A stretch of 64,000 bases of DNA from assembly GCA_905372235.1 (NCBI GenBank), contig CAJPOF010000004.1, positions 5,340 through 69,339 of the forward strand. Reading direction: 5' to 3'. Each line of letters starts with the position of its first letter. Within the stretch, counting starts at the first letter, position 1. The stretch comes from an uncultured Treponema sp. (GTDB taxonomy: Bacteria > Spirochaetota > Spirochaetia > Treponematales > Treponemataceae). The position numbers and the translations under genes are program-made. The notes below the pieces were generated by a model. The model was not told the origin of the DNA, ran no database searches, and saw only the letters and a program-made list of their open reading frames with translations. Below are positions 1-7,592 of the stretch, in pieces.

Positions 1-1361
1 ACAAAATCGTCCATCACCATGTAATACGGACTTGGAAGGTTCACGCCGAACGCACGTAAAAGGTTTTGCACAAAGTCGGGGAAAAAAAGCCGAGGAAGAC
101 GAACTCCGTCCAAAATCAGGCTTGTGTCGTCCCGCACGATTATGGAAGAACTCAAGGAGCAGAAAACACTTTCCCGTTTTTCTTCGTCCGCTATGTGAAG
201 CGCAAACGCAGGATCGCTAAGCCCTTCCACTCCGAATGCGCAAAGCTCCTTTCCCGTCCATGAAAAAAGAAGGTCCTCAAGGGAATTGTTCATCATGGTT
301 TTTGTCAATGAACTTGCCGTGTTCCAAAGGGAATCATATTTTTTTGCCTTTGGAAGAAGAGGAAACACCGCATCTTTCAGTTCTCTTAGGCTTCCCAAAT
401 TAAGAAGCGTATAATACTGAACGATGTTTGTCATTCGGCTTAAAGAATACGGAATGGTGGAATCTTTTCCAAGAAGTTCCGCCATTTTAATGAATCTTGA
501 ATCCTCGGAAAAAGCGGCAAGCGGAAAAGATGCATCAAGTTTTACAGACGAATCTGAAAATTCAAACGAAACCGATGAGAGCGCGTCCTCCTTTAAAAGT
601 TCGGAAAACTGAGAAGCCGTATCCGAAGATGCCAAAAACGAGACGGCTTTCCTTGCGTCCACCACAATCCTGAACGGTTTTCCGTCGTTCTTTAAAAGAA
701 AAGAAGCGTTTTTTGAACCTGAAAGACTAAGGGCGCCTCCTTCCATTGATTTTTCAAGCAATGAAAGTGAAGTCGAGATTACAATCATATTTTTTTCGGT
801 AAAAGCGTAAAAGGATGCCTCTCCGTTTTTGTAAACGTAGTATCGCATTCTAGGTCCGTCTTCAACCGAAAGTCCTTCGATTTTCATGTGCGGAATAAAA
901 AGCCATGAAAGACGTGTCGCGGCGGAAAGAAAACTTAAATCTACTGCACAAAGCACTTCCGTGCCGCCATTTTCTCCCTGATAGACGGCGGCGTTCAGTT
1001 TTCTGGAAAGCGCAAAAGCCACAAGCGGATTTTTTCGTAGCGGAGATTTTCTTAACTGAACCAAAAGTTTTGAAAGATCCGATGAGGCGGAAAAAAGTCT
1101 TTCAGTCGCCTCAAGTTCTATAAGAGGATTCACCGCCTTGTATACGGACGGAGTGTTTAAATACGCCAAAAATCCTTCCGGAAGAAGTTCCAAAGGAGAC
1201 TTTCTATTCAACGCAGAAAAGGCTATCCATGAAAACAGAAGCAAAAAAAGGAATGCAACAAGCCTTAAAAGCCCGATTACAATCCTAATAAAGACATTCC
1301 GTTTTTCGCCCTTTAATTTTTTTATTTTTTCGCCGTTTTTTCCGTTTTCTATCGCTGACAT
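1..1361 (-). CDS. Partial membrane-anchored hypothetical protein (5' part only)
   Basis: An open frame runs from an ATG at 1361 off the left edge, giving about 453 residues; the C-terminus lies outside the window. After a short Lys/Glu-rich cytoplasmic head, one strongly hydrophobic segment (about residues 22-45, rich in I, L, V, F) should anchor the protein, leaving a large extracytoplasmic part. A GGAG lies about 10 bases before the ATG, and a TATAAT box (1390-1395, minus strand) lies upstream. I recognise no catalytic motif. Spaced hydrophobic and serine-rich stretches recall large spirochaetal DUF3352-like periplasmic proteins, but that is only a resemblance. The divergent neighbour is rpsU. 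Confidence 0.7.
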   Translation of the reverse strand, partial: MSAIENGKNGEKIKKLKGEKRNVFIRIVIGLLRLVAFLFLLLFSWIAFSALNRKSPLELLPEGFLAYLNTPSVYKAVNPLIELEATERLFSASSDLSKLLVQLRKSPLRKNPLVAFALSRKLNAAVYQGENGGTEVLCAVDLSFLSAATRLSWLFIPHMKIEGLSVEDGPRMRYYVYKNGEASFYAFTEKNMIVISTSLSLLEKSMEGGALSLSGSKNASFLLKNDGKPFRIVVDARKAVSFLASSDTASQFSELLKEDALSSVSFEFSDSSVKLDASFPLAAFSEDSRFIKMAELLGKDSTIPYSLSRMTNIVQYYTLLNLGSLRELKDAVFPLLPKAKKYDSLWNTASSLTKTMMNNSLEDLLFSWTGKELCAFGVEGLSDPAFALHIADEEKRESVFCSLSSSIIVRDDTSLILDGVRLPRLFFPDFVQNLLRAFGVNLPSPYYMVMDDF

Positions 1362-1389
1362 TTCCTTAAAACTCCAATATTTTTTTTCG

Positions 1390-1418
1390 ATTATATCATC
1401 TTGAAGATTGAAGATAAA
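1390..1418 (-). promoter_or_regulatory. Candidate promoter for the partial membrane-protein gene
   Basis: On the minus strand a perfect TATAAT (1390-1395) is preceded, after 17 bases, by a weak -35 TTTATC. The start codon at 1361 is about 28 bases downstream of the -10 box. Confidence 0.45.
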
Positions 1419-1432
1419 CACCTTTTTTAAGA

Positions 1433-1461
1433 TTGACCTACCGCCGATTTTTTGGTAGCAT
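1433..1461 (+). promoter_or_regulatory. Candidate promoter of rpsU
   Basis: TTGACC (1433-1438), a 17-base spacer and TAGCAT (1456-1461) resemble a housekeeping sigma-70 promoter. A strong ribosome-binding site follows at 1491-1500. Confidence 0.5.
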
Positions 1462-1506
1462 AAACAACACTTTACGGAACCGCCGTATTGAAGGAGGTGA
1501 AAATAA

Positions 1507-1713
1507 ATGGCAACAATCGTAGTTGACGATTCGGAAAACCTTGAAAAAGCCATAAAGCGATTCAAGCGAATGGTAGAAAAAGAAGGAATTATCCGTGAGT
1601 ACAAGAAGCGCGAATATTTCGTTAAGCCTTCTGCCACCCTTCACCAGAAAAAAACTACACTGGAAAGAAAACTCCTTAACAAAAAAAGAAAATCCGAGAA
1701 AAAGGATTTCTAA
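1507..1713 (+). CDS. rpsU: 30S ribosomal protein S21
   Basis: A 68-residue basic protein that matches bacterial S21, a small-subunit protein near the mRNA exit/anti-SD region. It starts with the typical N-terminus ([17 protein letters not shown]) and ends in a Lys/Arg-rich tail. The ATG is preceded by a near-perfect Shine-Dalgarno (AAGGAGGTGA, 1491-1500). The gene appears monocistronic: its own promoter lies upstream and a hairpin terminator follows 22 bases after the stop. Confidence 0.97.
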   Translation: MATIVVDDSENLEKAIKRFKRMVEKEGIIREYKKREYFVKPSATLHQKKTTLERKLLNKKRKSEKKDF

Positions 1714-1735
1714 TTTTCCTTCCGGAAAAAGAATC

Positions 1736-1778
1736 GGGCTGACAAATGAACTTGATTTATTTGTTCAGCCCATTTTTT
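1736..1778 (+). terminator. Rho-independent terminator after rpsU
   Basis: GGGCTGACAAAT pairs with ATTTGTTCAGCCC (one bulged base), arms at 1736-1747 and 1759-1771, followed by a T run at 1773-1778. Confidence 0.8.
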
Positions 1779-1799
1779 AATCCGTAAAAATGGATGTAA

Positions 1800-3170
1800 A
1801 TGCGTATGAAAATCACATTTTTCACTACTAACTCGTCAGCCTATCCGGAAAAAAAAACGGACTTGTTGGAACTCCCTTCACGAGAAGAGGAATGGAAAAA
1901 CTTCCTTGAAACTTATCCTGAATTAGAAATAAGTTTTGTCCTGCAAAAACCCGGAAGGTTTCTTTTGGACAACGCAAAACCATCCTGCATAAAAACTGTG
2001 ATTCTTTCAGAAGATGCCGATGCCCTAAAAGTTTCGGATGCGATAGAAAAAGAAAAACCCGACCTTGCAGTTCCTGTAACATATTGGGAATCTCCGTTCG
2101 ACTGGCTTTCACTCAAGGACAGTCTTGTTTGCTCAGAACTTGAAAAAAGAGGCATAGCCACGGCGGGGCATTCCGAAAAAACTGCGTACATATGCTTCGA
2201 CAAGGATTACACCAAAGATTTTTTGAAAGAAAACTCGTTCAACTGCGCAGAAAGCGTTCATGTTCACCACGAGCTTTATTGGGCTGAGCGGAACCGCAGG
2301 GAAATCTCATACAACATATACAAGGAATCCCTTCTCCACAAAATAAGAAAACTCTCCCTTCCTTTGGTGGTGAAAGACACAACTGGGCTAAGTTCTTACG
2401 GAATGGATGTCTGCAAGACCGCAGACGAAGCGATAAGGATATTGAATTCAAAGAAAACAAACGGAGACAGGCTCGTTGAAAAATTCCTTGAAGGTCCTTC
2501 GTTCGGGATAGAAATATACGGAAGCAACAACAAGTACGCCATGTCATCTCCGTTCATAAATTCAGTGAATCAGTTCGGACTTACAAGCCCCAAGCAGAAC
2601 GTAAAACTCGGTCCCGTGTTCAACAACAAATTCAGGATATACGACCTTTACAGGGATATGGAAAGGCTTGCCACCCTTCTAAAACTGAACGGAATATGTC
2701 AGGTGGACCTTATATTCCATAAAGAAAACTGGTACATAGTAGAGATAAACTCCCGAATCAGCGGAATGACAGAAACTGCGGCAGCCAGCATGAACCTTAC
2801 ATTGCAGGAACTAATCGTGTATTCATCACTTCTTGGAAAGCAGGAATTCGAAAAACTTGAGGCGTTCAAAACAATACAGTCTAAGATGAAAAAACTTTTT
2901 GTAATGAACATGAAATTTCCTCTTCTTACAAAAGAAAATCTCCAGAAACTAAAGGCACTGCCGTATGCGGTTAATGTAAGCCAGATAAACAATCTTGAAG
3001 CAAAGCAGCTAAGGGAAGCAGGCTACGCCCAAATCGTATTCGGAAAGACGGCGACAATAGAGGAACTTTTCTTACAGCTGGAAGACATAAAAAAATCGTT
3101 TCCCGACAACATGGAAAACATCTTCTACAAAAACGCAATAAACCTCAAGGACACAATACAGGACATTTAG
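1800..3170 (+). CDS. ATP-grasp ligase-like protein of unknown substrate
   Basis: This 456-residue protein has an ATP-grasp fold like that of carbamoyl-phosphate synthase or D-Ala-D-Ala ligase, so it probably joins a carboxylate to an amine or thiol through an acyl-phosphate. Visible signatures are the first ATP-binding lysine strand (LPLVVKDTTGLSSYG, about residue 190), the clamp VEKFLEGPSFGIEIYG (about 230), and the Mg/ATP site CQVDLIFHKENWYIVEINSRISG (given in two parts: CQVDLIF and VEINSRISG, about 305-325). The first about 120 residues form a pre-ATP-grasp Rossmann-like region. Start choice is uncertain: ATG at 1800 or 1806, both without a clear Shine-Dalgarno. No pathway neighbour indicates the substrate. 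The stop codon interlocks with that of the convergent GGDEF gene. Confidence 0.75.
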   Translation: MRMKITFFTTNSSAYPEKKTDLLELPSREEEWKNFLETYPELEISFVLQKPGRFLLDNAKPSCIKTVILSEDADALKVSDAIEKEKPDLAVPVTYWESPFDWLSLKDSLVCSELEKRGIATAGHSEKTAYICFDKDYTKDFLKENSFNCAESVHVHHELYWAERNRREISYNIYKESLLHKIRKLSLPLVVKDTTGLSSYGMDVCKTADEAIRILNSKKTNGDRLVEKFLEGPSFGIEIYGSNNKYAMSSPFINSVNQFGLTSPKQNVKLGPVFNNKFRIYDLYRDMERLATLLKLNGICQVDLIFHKENWYIVEINSRISGMTETAAASMNLTLQELIVYSSLLGKQEFEKLEAFKTIQSKMKKLFVMNMKFPLLTKENLQKLKALPYAVNVSQINNLEAKQLREAGYAQIVFGKTATIEELFLQLEDIKKSFPDNMENIFYKNAINLKDTIQDI

Positions 3171-6100
3171 GATTTTTTCCGAATGTTTTTCCAATAGGCT
3201 ATGCCACCCTTGAAGTTTTCCTTTACGTGGTAGAGAGCCTTGTCGGCGTTGTCCATCACGGAAACCAAATCCGAAGGGTCTTCCACGTCGCAGTTTGAGC
3301 AAAGCCCCATGCTGAATCCCAAAAATTGTTCCTCTGTGATGTCAAGTTTTTCCACATTCAGGAAAGATTTTAGTTTTGGGACAAAGAAATTTTCTTTTTG
3401 AAGCCCGTTCCAAATCCGCTTCCGGAAAATTTCCGCCTCTTTTTCATCCGTGTCCGCCATCACGATTACAAACTCGTCTCCGCCGTAACGGGCTACAAAA
3501 TCGTTTTTCCGTGCCTCCGATTTCAGCAAAGACGCAAAACAACTCAACATGAAATCCCCTGCGTTATGACCGTATGTGTCGTTGTAAAACTTGAAACGGT
3601 CCATGTCCATGAAGGCGACCGTATATTTTAGAAGCTCATTTTTCCGCTCAAGGGTATTTGCGATTCGCCTGCTTTCCGAAAAAAGGTATGCCTGCAGGGA
3701 ATGTCTGTTTTTAAGTCTTGTAAGCTGATCCGTGGTGGACACAAAAAGAAGGTGTTCGTTCTGGCGGACCATAACAATCTGCGCCTGTATGTTTGTAAGC
3801 GCGATGTTCAGGATTTCCTGCGCCTCGGAATCAAGGATGGATGCGTTTTCAGCAATTATTATAAGTCCGCCTGTAAAATCGTATTTTGATATGTTGCTGA
3901 AATACATTCCTGATTCCCGGTCGAAAAGCAGCTGGGAGTTTTTTAGGCGCAAAATCTTTTCCGAATGTTTTGCAAATAAATCCTTAGAGGCAAAACCGTC
4001 CGTGCTTTCGTTCGCCGAATACAGTTCTTTCCATTCGTTGTCAACTTTTTCCGCAAAGAAAATCCCGTCAGCCATAGTGTGTTCGAATATGGCGGAACAG
4101 ACTTTTCCAAGATAGTTTTCTATCTCCGACGATTCCACGGAATATGACCTGATTTTGTTCAGAAAGCGGTATTCGAGGATTCGCCCGTGGAGCATATCCA
4201 AAAGTTTGTCTTTTTCCGCCTTTTCAAGAAGAAGGTCAAGCCTTATTTTTAGCGGCTCAATCATTTCTCTTCCGGCTATGTATTCGTCTACAGTCATGGA
4301 CGGCTTTTTCTTTGTATAATACGAAAAACTGTGCCTTTCCGCCATGGAAAATCCTTTGGCAAGATATTCAGCCGACTCGTTTTCCATTCCAAGCCTTTTC
4401 AGATACTTGGAAAATTCAAAGTACATGAAGACAATCTTGTGTTCCTGATGCTCGTTCGCATCCTCGAATTCCTTTATTCCAATGGAAAACTCATTGAAAG
4501 CGGCTTCCGTTTTCTTTTCCTGCGCAAGAAGAACCGCCTTCACAAGATGCAAAAGCGGTCTGTCAACCGAGGCCATGTAAATGTTGTTCCTTGCAATTGT
4601 AAGACAGTTCGTTCTTGCCTGCATGAAGTCGCCCCTGTCAAGACTCACAAGCGATCTGTACATGAGTATGTCGTTCACGGAAGGAAGAAAAGAATTGTTC
4701 GCAGAATTCGTAAGATGGAACATATCAAGAAGGCGCAAAATCATTGAAAATATGCCGTCCGCTTTGTCAAAATGCCTTGCAAAAAATATGGCATAACCCA
4801 AGTTCTTCAAAGTGTCGATTACGGAAGAAAAATCCTTTACCTGATATAGTTTTTCAGCCACGGCGTTCACGGTATCGTACGCCTTTATGTACAGAGCGGA
4901 ATTCAAAAGTTCATATGAAAGCCCGTTCCTTATCGCAAGAAGAGGACCTACCTCGCCTATCTCTGTTCTAAGCTTGTCCGCCACCTCGTAATAGCCCATC
5001 GTCTCTTTTATGTCTCCGCAGTGGGAAAGCACTATGGCTTTCCAGTGGCAGGCGGAAGAATAAAGGTGCTTGTTTCCCAAAAGTGTTGAATAGCTGAAAC
5101 ATCTGTCCAGTATGGCGAACACTTTTTCCTGCTCATCTTTTTTACCGTAGAGCTCCCACGGAAGTTTTACGGCTGTCGCCACATAATTGTTGTAAAGACC
5201 GGCATTTTCAAGTTTCTCAAGGGCGGCCATGTATTTTTGGATTATGTCGGAACTTGAAGTCTTATCCATGACATAGTATTCGATCATCAACGAAAGAGCG
5301 TAAAGCGGACTTTCCTCGTCGACCGAAAGCCTTTTTTGGGCAAGGAGCGCATATTTACGTGCCATGGAATTTGATTTTTTCTTTGTGAACACCCACGCCA
5401 TGTAGAAAAAAGCCCACGTCTCCATGTCGTCGTTTTTCTGATAATCGATTATCTTGTTCAGGTAAAGGACAGCCTCGTCGGGGTTTCCCGCCTCATTTTG
5501 GATTTGGCTTATCTCCTTGTAAAGCATTGTCTTCTGAAGGGGAGAAAACGGAAGCAATCGCATATGCTCCTTCACCCATGAGCAGAAACTCAACGCCTGC
5601 TCGTAGGCAAGCATCAAGCGGAAATTTTTCAAAGAATCGCATATAACGTCAAAGTCAGTTATCTTCTTGTAAACATCGGAATGACCGTATGAACCTTCAG
5701 GCAAAAGCCCCGTTTCCTCAGGGACAAAAAGATGTTCCTCGTCTTTTGCCACGTGAAGAAAATTTTTCCGTTTTCCTATGTAGCTAAGAAAACTTGTTAC
5801 GCTTGGAGAAACAAGCCCGGAACGCACGGAATCGAAGCAGAACACGAGCTTTCCTTCCGTCCCCAATGTTTCGACTTTTTTTAGAATCTCAAATCCCTCG
5901 TGGAACATATACTGGGCGTTTATAAAAAGGTAGTCGGTTTTTAAATTCCTTGAGACCATCTCGGAAACGGAATCCTGCATAAGCGTCTTTTCATAATGGA
6001 ATTCCTGCTCGGATATAAGGTCGATTCTCTCTCGGCAACGGCCTTCCCGTAGATATGAGGAAAAAGCGTCCTTCTGCAGAAAATACATTCTTGCCTCAAT

Positions 6101-6325
6101 CTCGGAATCGGGAAGGTTCATGTCCTTTATTATGCCGGAAAACGGTTTAAGCGGCGTCATGTCATTTTTAAGATCAACCACACGGAATCTTGTTCCAAAA
6201 AGTTCCGGAAGCCTTTGCATCAGTTTATTGTCCACGGAAAGATATGATATATTTTCCACCGAATCCGTTAAAAATCTGTTTACAACATTTATATATTCTT
6301 GAATACTTTCGCTGTCATCGTCCAT
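3167..6325 (-). CDS. Large TPR-GAF-GGDEF diguanylate cyclase
   Basis: A roughly 1050-residue cytoplasmic signalling protein predicted to make cyclic di-GMP. The C-terminal about 170 residues form a GGDEF domain with an intact active site (RYGGDEFVIV), the metal/substrate Asp in FMDMDRFKFYND, and an RxxD inhibitory site (RKND) five residues before GGDEF. Before it comes a GAF-like region, and the long middle consists of helical TPR-like repeats, as in MalT/cyclase-type sensors; the N-terminus shows no P-loop. I chose the ATG at 6325 (MDDDSESI), with GGGAG about 14 bases upstream and a 10-base overlap with the femAB stop; an ATG at 6373 is possible. It is the third gene of a likely metG-femAB operon. 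Confidence 0.88.
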   Translation of the reverse strand: MDDDSESIQEYINVVNRFLTDSVENISYLSVDNKLMQRLPELFGTRFRVVDLKNDMTPLKPFSGIIKDMNLPDSEIEARMYFLQKDAFSSYLREGRCRERIDLISEQEFHYEKTLMQDSVSEMVSRNLKTDYLFINAQYMFHEGFEILKKVETLGTEGKLVFCFDSVRSGLVSPSVTSFLSYIGKRKNFLHVAKDEEHLFVPEETGLLPEGSYGHSDVYKKITDFDVICDSLKNFRLMLAYEQALSFCSWVKEHMRLLPFSPLQKTMLYKEISQIQNEAGNPDEAVLYLNKIIDYQKNDDMETWAFFYMAWVFTKKKSNSMARKYALLAQKRLSVDEESPLYALSLMIEYYVMDKTSSSDIIQKYMAALEKLENAGLYNNYVATAVKLPWELYGKKDEQEKVFAILDRCFSYSTLLGNKHLYSSACHWKAIVLSHCGDIKETMGYYEVADKLRTEIGEVGPLLAIRNGLSYELLNSALYIKAYDTVNAVAEKLYQVKDFSSVIDTLKNLGYAIFFARHFDKADGIFSMILRLLDMFHLTNSANNSFLPSVNDILMYRSLVSLDRGDFMQARTNCLTIARNNIYMASVDRPLLHLVKAVLLAQEKKTEAAFNEFSIGIKEFEDANEHQEHKIVFMYFEFSKYLKRLGMENESAEYLAKGFSMAERHSFSYYTKKKPSMTVDEYIAGREMIEPLKIRLDLLLEKAEKDKLLDMLHGRILEYRFLNKIRSYSVESSEIENYLGKVCSAIFEHTMADGIFFAEKVDNEWKELYSANESTDGFASKDLFAKHSEKILRLKNSQLLFDRESGMYFSNISKYDFTGGLIIIAENASILDSEAQEILNIALTNIQAQIVMVRQNEHLLFVSTTDQLTRLKNRHSLQAYLFSESRRIANTLERKNELLKYTVAFMDMDRFKFYNDTYGHNAGDFMLSCFASLLKSEARKNDFVARYGGDEFVIVMADTDEKEAEIFRKRIWNGLQKENFFVPKLKSFLNVEKLDITEEQFLGFSMGLCSNCDVEDPSDLVSVMDNADKALYHVKENFKGGIAYWKNIRKKS

Positions 6326-7583
6326 GAATTTTTTTAATAACTCCCTTGTGCCAGAACGCCCTGAAATTTTCAACAGCGGAAAAAATCCTGTAGAAAAATT
6401 TGTACGGGTAATCCCAGCTTCCTGTCCTGTGCATATTTTTCCCGCCGAAATTTGACTTGAACATATAAAGGCCGTGCATAGGATGCCGTTCGTCCTTGCC
6501 TTCAGGCGGAAGCCCGTACATATCGTAGACGCCGCTTCCGTAAGCCTTTGCGTCCAAAATCGCCGTCCACTGAAGAAGATGGTTGGGCATTAGGTTTCTT
6601 TTTCTGTTTCCGGAAGCGCCGTAAAGGTAAACCGATTCAGTTTTTGAAAAAAGCACGATTATCGAAGCGATCTTTTCCCCGTCGCTATCCGCGATGTAAA
6701 GACGCACAAGCGGAACATCGTTACTTTTTTTTCTTTCCTCAGCCGACAAGCGAAGAAGGTCAAGGTAATATTCTTTTTCATGGCATGAATTTCCGTCGCG
6801 TGCCGTTGTCTCCTGCATCAAAGAATAGAAAATATCGACTTTTTCTTCGATATCGGAATCATCGCCTGTGTAGCGTTCTATTTTTACTCCTTTCCGCTCG
6901 GAAAGACGAATGTTATATCGCCATTTTGAATGCATTCTTGAAAGAATCTCATCCTCCGTCTCCGAAAGAGAAATCAGTGTCGTATCGGGAGGCTGAATGT
7001 CGTTCCTGCATTTTACAAGGCGAAGAGCGTCTGAAAAACTCACGATACGCATTCCGTAGTTGAATATTTCCCTTTGTTCAAGAGAAGAAAAAGAGCAGTC
7101 CGGGTCGAACCTGATAAAAAGCGCATTTTTAGGAAGAAAAGGTTTTAGACAAAGCGCAAGATCCCTGATAAAATTTGCGAACTCTATCGTCTGTGCCTCA
7201 GGCGTCAAAGGAACTTCGTCCACTACAAAAAGATTTTCCTCATCGCCTGAGTTTTCCGAAAGCATCATGTCAATTTTTTTTTCGTCCGTACAGCGAAAAG
7301 GCAAAGCAGGCATAAGCGGAACATAACATATTGAAAAAAGCCCCTTCATAAAACTTCTTTCCAACACGGAAAGTTCAAAACGTTCCATTTGGCGAACAGG
7401 CTTTATCTTTACACCGTTCAAACAGAAGTCCTCATCATCGTCAGGATAGACGGCGTTCACCGAAAAATGCATCGCCTTCCAGCCATGACGCGCTTTGAAA
7501 TCGCACCAGAACGGAGTTTGAAGGAACGAGCCTTCGTTCGTATTTTTCTTTTTTTGAATTCTTTCTATTTTGAAATCGAACAT
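6315..7583 (-). CDS. FemAB-type aminoacyl-tRNA-dependent acyltransferase
   Basis: A 422-residue member of the FemABX/MurM family: paired GNAT domains that use aminoacyl-tRNA to add amino acids to the peptidoglycan stem peptide. Typical signatures are KWRYNIRLSERKG in the first half, and LYGASGNRKRNLMPNHLLQW, YDMYGLPPEG and GLYMFKSNFGG in the second. Known treponemal peptidoglycan contains ornithine and glycine, so a glycyl transfer is a reasonable inference but is not shown by the sequence. AGGA lies 7 bases before the ATG. It sits 9 bases after metG and overlaps the GGDEF gene. Confidence 0.85.
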   Translation of the reverse strand: MFDFKIERIQKKKNTNEGSFLQTPFWCDFKARHGWKAMHFSVNAVYPDDDEDFCLNGVKIKPVRQMERFELSVLERSFMKGLFSICYVPLMPALPFRCTDEKKIDMMLSENSGDEENLFVVDEVPLTPEAQTIEFANFIRDLALCLKPFLPKNALFIRFDPDCSFSSLEQREIFNYGMRIVSFSDALRLVKCRNDIQPPDTTLISLSETEDEILSRMHSKWRYNIRLSERKGVKIERYTGDDSDIEEKVDIFYSLMQETTARDGNSCHEKEYYLDLLRLSAEERKKSNDVPLVRLYIADSDGEKIASIIVLFSKTESVYLYGASGNRKRNLMPNHLLQWTAILDAKAYGSGVYDMYGLPPEGKDERHPMHGLYMFKSNFGGKNMHRTGSWDYPYKFFYRIFSAVENFRAFWHKGVIKKIHGR

Positions 7584-7592
7584 AAAAAAGTC

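Noticed and set aside
1138..1404. Small plus-strand frame near the left end
   Set aside because: It covers the start of the partial minus-strand gene and its promoter; no site or motif.
6548..7063. Plus-strand frame opposite the femAB gene
   Set aside because: No motif, basic shadow of a well-supported gene.
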